From JBAWZR01 sp037142915 (lineage in GTDB: Bacteria > Patescibacteriota > Minisyncoccia > Moranbacterales > UBA1568), in NCBI GenBank assembly GCA_037142915.1, contig JBAWZR010000041.1, forward strand, positions 1-9,658: a stretch of 9,658 nt of DNA, given 5' to 3'. Position numbers and translations under genes: made by a program. The notes beneath the pieces were generated by a model. The model saw nothing but the letters and a program-made list of their open reading frames with translations, did not search any database and was not told the origin of the DNA. Positions 5,886-9,658 of this stretch are shown piece after piece (positions within the stretch are counted from its first letter, which is position 1; every line of letters begins with the position of its first letter).

Positions 5886-7649
5886 TTATTTCACCGTCTC
5901 TGTCGGAGGGATTTTAGCATATCCGAGCAAAAATTTCATCACTTCGCCAAATACCGGCGCAGCAGACGACTCCGCCCACTCGACATTTTTTGGATCATCT
6001 ATCTTCGCCAATATTACGAACTTCGGATCATTGATCGGCGCGTACCCGATAAATGAACCAATATTCACATTATCCTGATAGCCTTTGCCATCGGTCTTCG
6101 GCACCTGTGCTGTCCCTGTTTTCCCTCCCACGAGATACCCTGGAACATCAGCTCTCTTGCCATGTCCATTTACCACCACATCGCGTAACATTGTCCCGAT
6201 AGTTTGTGCTGTGTCCGACCGAATCACTCGCCGCACCGAAACTGGAGGGATTTCCTCACGCGTCCCGTCTGGATGGATTTTCGCCTCGACTATCTGCGGT
6301 TTCATCAACTCTCCCCCATTGGCGAGCGCACCATATGCCATCACCATCTGGAGTGGTGTCACCGAAACTCCCTGTCCGAATGACGCGGTAAAAAAAGACA
6401 GAGAGCGCTTCGTGTTAGTAAGATTCGCCAGACTCCCCACTGCCTCGGCGGGCAGATCAATACCCGTCTTCGCGCCGAAACCAAATCGATCCATAAAATC
6501 ACTGAACAGTGAATTACCCAAAAGCTTTTCAACGAACACCACACCAGTATTAATTGATTGATCCAATACCTTAACCATATTTGATTGACCATATATTTTT
6601 TCTTCGGCGTTCCTAATGTCATATCCAGATTCAAAGACATGTCCCGTATCGACATACTCGGTCAATGGAGTGACTTTACCTGCCTCCAATCCCATCGCCA
6701 TCGTGAGCGGCTTCATAATTGACCCCGGTTCATAGACGGAGCTCGTAATCGGATTGACAAAACTCGCCATATCCCCACCCGCATAATTATTGGGATCAAA
6801 TTCCGGCAACGAGACCATCGCCAATATCCGCCCCGTTGAGGGTTCCAACACCACGACCGAACCACTTTGCGAACCATATTTGTCGAGTGACTCACGGAGG
6901 ATCCGGGTCGCTTCATATTGTATCACCCGATTGATCGTCAACACGAGGCCATTGCCATTTTGAGCTGGTATCGTTTCCCGTGACGAGAGTGGTATCCATC
7001 GCCCTGCCGCATCGCGTTCCTGGTCTATCATTCCGTTTTGTCCGCGCAGAGCATCATCCCACGATGCTTCGACACCATAGCGCCCCATAAGTTGTCCGCT
7101 TTCCGTTCCGGTAAACCCAATCACCTGCGAGGCCATCGTCTCAGCGGGATAAAACCGATAGTTTTCCTTATCCAAATGAATTCCCTTCAAGCCGGCCGCC
7201 CTGATTTTATTCACAGCATCATCGGGAAGTTTGTGTGCTAAAAATATATATGGGTCATCCTTTTGATTGATTTTCGTGAGAGTATCCTGCCGGTTCAACT
7301 GTAACGTGTCTGACAACAGCATCGCAACTGCTTCCGGATCAGCCACCTCCTTGGGCGCCAGCGATGCTGCGAAGTATGGTCGATTGATCGCCAATGGATA
7401 GAGAGCTTTGCCCTCATCCTGCAAAAATACCTCGCCTCGGTCAGGAAAGAGTTCACCCGATGCGGTTTGCTGATCCACCGCCTGCTTCGCATACATACTC
7501 GACTGCACTACCTGAAGCACGAAGAGCCGCCACACGACACCCACAATCACCAAACACATAAAAAACAGCAACCACCCAAGTCGCCGACATCGCGAAAATA
7601 CCCCGTTCCGCTCCACTCCTGATTTTTTTATCGAGGTTTTCTTTTTCAT
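5886..7649 (-). CDS. ftsI: Class B penicillin-binding protein (FtsI-like transpeptidase)
   Basis: The product crosslinks septal peptidoglycan outside the membrane, using D-Ala-D-Ala stem peptides. A basic N-terminus is followed by a single transmembrane segment (about 25-48). The class B PBP dimerisation domain follows, with PDRGEVF (69-75) and FYPAETMASQVIGFTG (166-181). The transpeptidase domain starts near 235 and carries all three active-site motifs: EPGSIMKP with Ser310 and Lys313, SIN at 365-367, and KTGTAQ at 510-515. There is no PASTA domain. The length (587) is normal for FtsI. The start lies 17 bases after the ftsL-like stop, as in classical dcw clusters, which supports the division-specific assignment over the elongation PBP2. 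No clear ribosome-binding site is seen. The next dcw genes usually found here (murE, murF, mraY) do not follow directly. Confidence 0.93.
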   Translation of the reverse strand: MKKKTSIKKSGVERNGVFSRCRRLGWLLFFMCLVIVGVVWRLFVLQVVQSSMYAKQAVDQQTASGELFPDRGEVFLQDEGKALYPLAINRPYFAASLAPKEVADPEAVAMLLSDTLQLNRQDTLTKINQKDDPYIFLAHKLPDDAVNKIRAAGLKGIHLDKENYRFYPAETMASQVIGFTGTESGQLMGRYGVEASWDDALRGQNGMIDQERDAAGRWIPLSSRETIPAQNGNGLVLTINRVIQYEATRILRESLDKYGSQSGSVVVLEPSTGRILAMVSLPEFDPNNYAGGDMASFVNPITSSVYEPGSIMKPLTMAMGLEAGKVTPLTEYVDTGHVFESGYDIRNAEEKIYGQSNMVKVLDQSINTGVVFVEKLLGNSLFSDFMDRFGFGAKTGIDLPAEAVGSLANLTNTKRSLSFFTASFGQGVSVTPLQMVMAYGALANGGELMKPQIVEAKIHPDGTREEIPPVSVRRVIRSDTAQTIGTMLRDVVVNGHGKRADVPGYLVGGKTGTAQVPKTDGKGYQDNVNIGSFIGYAPINDPKFVILAKIDDPKNVEWAESSAAPVFGEVMKFLLGYAKIPPTETVK

Positions 7650-7666
7650 TCGTTTTCGTTCGCGTA

Positions 7667-8038
7667 TTATCGCAACGCCAACGACTCATTGAGCGTTACG
7701 AAACTGACTGTCTTGCTTTCCGGTGTCGCCTCTACCAAACCGAAGCGATTCTTCGCATCCATAATCCGCCCAAGAGAACGCAACTGCGCCTCCTCGATCC
7801 GTAGCTGTTGATTTTCATCCTGAGCAGCAGCCAGAGACTGTTCTGCTCCTCGCACCGCGAAGCCCTGCACAGCATTGTGATTGGTGGCATATAAGTATGC
7901 GACCACGGACAAGAGCAGCAATGCAAAAGCCCATCTCGTAGAAAATTGCTTTTTAGGAAGCGCTTGTTTCCGTGAGATGATTTCCCGTTCCCGGAGAAAC
8001 AGTCCTTCAGAATGAATGTGAATCGCTTGCGTGTTCAT
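7667..8038 (-). CDS. ftsL: FtsL-like division protein
   Basis: The 123-residue protein has the FtsL/DivIC layout: a cytoplasmic basic N-terminus (1-35), one transmembrane helix (about 36-52), and an extracytoplasmic heptad-rich stretch (about 63-92) likely to form a coiled coil. The family is poorly conserved, so the call rests on this layout and on the position between rsmH and the FtsI-like PBP, which is where ftsL sits in most bacteria. It would act as a scaffold linking FtsB/FtsQ-type partners to FtsI and FtsW. The ATG at 8038 overlaps the end of rsmH by 32 bases. There is no alternative ATG in frame before the membrane helix, so this start is favoured. AAAAAG precedes it as a weak ribosome-binding site. 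Confidence 0.75.
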   Translation of the reverse strand: MNTQAIHIHSEGLFLREREIISRKQALPKKQFSTRWAFALLLLSVVAYLYATNHNAVQGFAVRGAEQSLAAAQDENQQLRIEEAQLRSLGRIMDAKNRFGLVEATPESKTVSFVTLNESLALR

Positions 8039-9011
8039 AATCTTTTTGTTTTTTGTATTCTATTTTCTCCGCCACCCGGAGCTTGGCGCTGCGAGAACGC
8101 GGATTGCGCTGCAATTCTTCATGAGAAGCGATGATTGGCTTCTTGGTAAGTATACGAATGAGCGGTACTTTCCCACATCGACAGATGGGGAAATCTTTCG
8201 GGCATATACATCCCCCGGCAATGTCCCGAAAAAACCGTTTGACGATCCTATCTTCTCCCGAATGAAACGAGATAATCGCCAAATGACCACTCACTCGCAA
8301 ACTTCCAAACGCTTGCGGCAAAAACTTCTCCAAGCACTCAAACTCTTTGTTCACGGCAATTCTGAGAGCTTGGAAGGATTTTGTCGCCGGATGAATACCG
8401 CTTTTTTTACGCGCCCGCATCGGGAGGGATTGCTCTATCACCTCCGCCAATTCACGAGTAGTCATAATAGGCTTGAGCTCGCGAGCCCGAACGATCGCCC
8501 GTGCGATCTGATGTGATCGTGATTCATCACTGTACTCTCGCAAAAGAGCTGCCAATGCCTGTTCGTCCAGAGTATTCACCAGTTCCCCTGCCGTGCGTTC
8601 CTCTGTCGGATCCAACCGCATATCGAGTGGGCCGTCGAGCAAAAAGCTCAATCCTCGATCCGCCGATTCGATTTGATCCGAAGAAAAACCCAGATCCGCC
8701 ACTATCGCATCTACCTCTCCTATCTCGACACCCGCTTCCGCCAGAGCCTCCTCTAATTGAGCAAAGTTTTTGCGCACCACCTGTACTCGCGCGTCACCAT
8801 TCGTCTGTTCTTGAAATCGTCTGATTGCTTCCGGATCAACATCTAACGCGATTAACTTTCCCGTCGCACCGATTCGCTCCAAGATCATTCGACTGTGCCC
8901 GCCGCCACCTAGGGTCGCATCGACTACCACTGCATCCTCTGTGAGATTCAGTCCATCAATCGTTTCTTCCGGCAAAACTGAAATGTGTTTCGTTGCAGTC
9001 ATAATAATCAT
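8007..9011 (-). CDS. rsmH: 16S rRNA (cytosine(1402)-N4)-methyltransferase
   Basis: RsmH (MraW) methylates N4 of C1402 in the ribosomal P site, using SAM. The sequence shows HISVLPEE (9-16), the SAM-binding VDATLGGGGHS (30-40), LDVDPEA (56-62), DLGFSSDQ (107-114), RGLSFLLDGPLDMRLD (119-134), HPATKSFQALRIAVN (207-221) and ISFHSGEDRIVKRFF (247-261). A CxC...CxC cluster (C268, C270, C277, C279) is also present, as in many RsmH proteins. The 334 residues are close to the usual length. Two starts are possible, at 9011 and at 9002. GGAG at 9019-9016 is 4 bases from the first and 13 from the second, so 9011 is chosen. It follows mraZ after 11 bases, and its 3' end overlaps ftsL by 32 bases. Confidence 0.96.
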   Translation of the reverse strand: MIIMTATKHISVLPEETIDGLNLTEDAVVVDATLGGGGHSRMILERIGATGKLIALDVDPEAIRRFQEQTNGDARVQVVRKNFAQLEEALAEAGVEIGEVDAIVADLGFSSDQIESADRGLSFLLDGPLDMRLDPTEERTAGELVNTLDEQALAALLREYSDESRSHQIARAIVRARELKPIMTTRELAEVIEQSLPMRARKKSGIHPATKSFQALRIAVNKEFECLEKFLPQAFGSLRVSGHLAIISFHSGEDRIVKRFFRDIAGGCICPKDFPICRCGKVPLIRILTKKPIIASHEELQRNPRSRSAKLRVAEKIEYKKQKDYEHASDSHSF

Positions 9012-9015
9012 TCAT

Positions 9016-9019
9016 CTCC
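9016..9019 (-). promoter_or_regulatory. Ribosome-binding site of rsmH
   Basis: GGAG on the minus strand lies 4 bases before the ATG at 9011 and just after the mraZ stop. It is the clearest Shine-Dalgarno sequence in the window and supports the upstream of the two in-frame ATGs. Confidence 0.55.
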
Positions 9020-9022
9020 ACT

Positions 9023-9457
9023 TTAGTACACGCCGAGTTTCCCGAGCTGTTCCGCAATATCCCCTGACTGCGCCTCAGCCTGCACCTTGTATCGTTGCCA
9101 TTCATTCACATCCCACAATTCCAACCGATTAAATACACCGGCCACCGTCACTTCCTTATCCAATCCCGCGTAGGTTTTCAGATATTCCGGCAAGAGCACG
9201 CGCCCCTGACTGTCGACTTCGACATCCACCGCACCCGCCAACATCAACCGCGTGAAGCTCCGAGTCCCCGCTTCCCCGACCGGCAAGTTACCGAGTTTCT
9301 CCGCCAATGATTCCCACACTTTCATCGGATACACAAACAAACACCGATCCAAACCCCGAGTGACGACGACTTTCTCGCCCATTTCGCCACGAAACTTCGC
9401 CGGCAGAGCGAGGCGCTTTTTCGTATCGATACTGTGTGAATATTCTCCGATAAACAT
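9023..9457 (-). CDS. mraZ: Transcriptional regulator MraZ
   Basis: MraZ is a ring-forming DNA-binding protein with two SpoVT-AbrB halves. It represses its own dcw operon in E. coli. Here the ATG at 9457 gives MFIGEYSHSID, the standard family start, and a 144-residue product of normal length. The frame stays open upstream to a GTG at 9514, but that extension is not family-like. The first half carries DTKKRLALPAKFR (11-23), the second DSQGRVLLPEYLK (82-94), the two DxxxR DNA-binding signatures. In the first, the usual glycine before Arg15 is a lysine. It is the first gene after a strong promoter and a phased repeat array that is likely its own operator. GAAG, 5 bases before the ATG, is a weak ribosome-binding site. 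Confidence 0.95.
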   Translation of the reverse strand: MFIGEYSHSIDTKKRLALPAKFRGEMGEKVVVTRGLDRCLFVYPMKVWESLAEKLGNLPVGEAGTRSFTRLMLAGAVDVEVDSQGRVLLPEYLKTYAGLDKEVTVAGVFNRLELWDVNEWQRYKVQAEAQSGDIAEQLGKLGVY

Positions 9458-9500
9458 AGGACTTCGGTGATCATTCTTTTTCTTCTCTCTTTCGAATTCA

Positions 9501-9524
9501 CCACATTCCCCCACTTCTCACCAC
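9501..9524 (-). promoter_or_regulatory. Probable MraZ operator: three GTGG repeats with 10-base period
   Basis: On the minus strand GTGG occurs at 9524-9521, 9514-9511 and 9504-9501, exactly 10 bases apart. The cores can be written TGGNG, N5, TGGNG, N5, TGGNG. This matches the form of the E. coli MraZ operator (TGGGN repeats with 5-base spacers). Two further GTGG copies at 9553-9550 and 9545-9542 lie between the -35 and -10 hexamers. The array sits just after the predicted transcription start, where a bound MraZ ring would block the promoter. The match is by pattern; binding is inferred. Confidence 0.6.
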
Positions 9525-9533
9525 TCTACCCTC

Positions 9534-9562
9534 ATTCTATTCCACCTCCCCACACCTGTCAA
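9534..9562 (-). promoter_or_regulatory. mraZ operon promoter
   Basis: TTGACA (9562-9557) is a perfect -35, followed by 17 bases and TAGAAT (9539-9534), which matches the -10 consensus at five of six positions. The start would be near 9527, giving a leader of about 70 nt before the mraZ ATG. It likely drives mraZ, rsmH, ftsL, ftsI and the methyltransferase. Confidence 0.7.
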
Positions 9563-9574
9563 CACTTCTGTCAA
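9551..9574 (-). repeat. 12-base tandem repeat containing the -35 hexamer
   Basis: TTGACAGAAGTG (9574-9563) is followed directly by TTGACAGGTGTG (9562-9551), identical at 10 of 12 positions. Only the second copy has a -10 hexamer at 17 bases. The first could be a duplicated -35 or part of a regulator site. Confidence 0.5.
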
Positions 9575-9607
9575 TACTCTCTTTCCTAATTTTCACACCC
9601 TAACCAC

Positions 9608-9642
9608 AAAAAAAGACCTGTCACAATGTTCTGTAACAGGTC
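9608..9642 (-). terminator. Intrinsic terminator of the gene upstream of mraZ
   Basis: On the minus strand GACCTGT (9642-9636) pairs with ACAGGTC (9621-9615). After one mismatch three further pairs close a 6-base loop. A run of seven T follows (9614-9608). It should end a minus-strand gene lying beyond the right edge and so isolates the mraZ operon. On the plus strand the T-run starts several bases after the stem, so activity in that direction is less likely. The last 16 bases of the window hold nothing I can assign. Confidence 0.75.
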
Positions 9643-9658
9643 ATTCAATTTTTTCAAT

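Noticed and set aside
9458..9514. Longer mraZ starting at GTG 9514
   Set aside because: The added 19 residues are charged and not family-like, the start would lie inside the operator, and MFIGEY at 9457 is the conserved MraZ start.

Overview
The window reads as a bacterial division and cell-wall (dcw-type) gene cluster, with every protein gene on the minus strand, so transcription runs from the right end to the left end. The likely source is a member of the Patescibacteria / Candidate Phyla Radiation. This is an inference from three things: the compact gene order, a MurF-type ligase whose usual N-terminal domain is replaced by membrane segments, and the placement of a Ddl ligase between two Mur ligases. 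TGA serves as a normal stop in at least four genes (rsmH, the methyltransferase, the DUF3800 gene, the hydrolase). That argues against the recoded lineages (Gracilibacteria/Absconditabacteria), in which TGA codes for glycine. I see no sequence that fixes the taxon more precisely.

Right part (9658 to 5886): a minus-strand terminator ends an unseen upstream gene. It is followed by a strong sigma70-type promoter (TTGACA, 17 bases, TAGAAT) and a phased set of GTGG repeats that look like a MraZ operator. Then come mraZ, rsmH, an ftsL-like gene and a class B penicillin-binding protein (ftsI-like), packed with gaps or overlaps of +11, -32 and +17 bases. This is the canonical start of a dcw operon: regulator, 16S rRNA methyltransferase, divisome scaffold, septal transpeptidase.

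Middle part (5865 to 3466): a class I SAM-dependent methyltransferase follows the PBP after 20 bases. After a 58-base gap comes a pair that does not belong to cell-wall synthesis: a KilA-N domain protein and a DUF3800 protein, separated by 10 bases. This pair looks like an accessory cassette inserted into the cluster. At its downstream edge, on the opposite strand, is a near-consensus promoter followed about 100 bases later by a GNRA-loop intrinsic terminator. Together they outline a candidate small RNA of about 114 nt, antisense to the 3' end of the DUF3800 gene.

Left part (3465 to 1): an alpha/beta hydrolase overlaps a membrane-anchored MurF-like ligase by 4 bases (ATGA). D-alanine--D-alanine ligase (ddl) follows after 6 bases, then the first 36 codons of a second, apparently soluble Mur ligase that runs off the window. 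Ddl makes D-Ala-D-Ala, and MurF joins it to the UDP-MurNAc-tripeptide. The genes upstream supply the septal enzyme that crosslinks the finished peptidoglycan.

Gene density is high and no stretch over 300 bases lacks a gene. I found no tRNA, rRNA, CRISPR array, transposase or insertion sequence.
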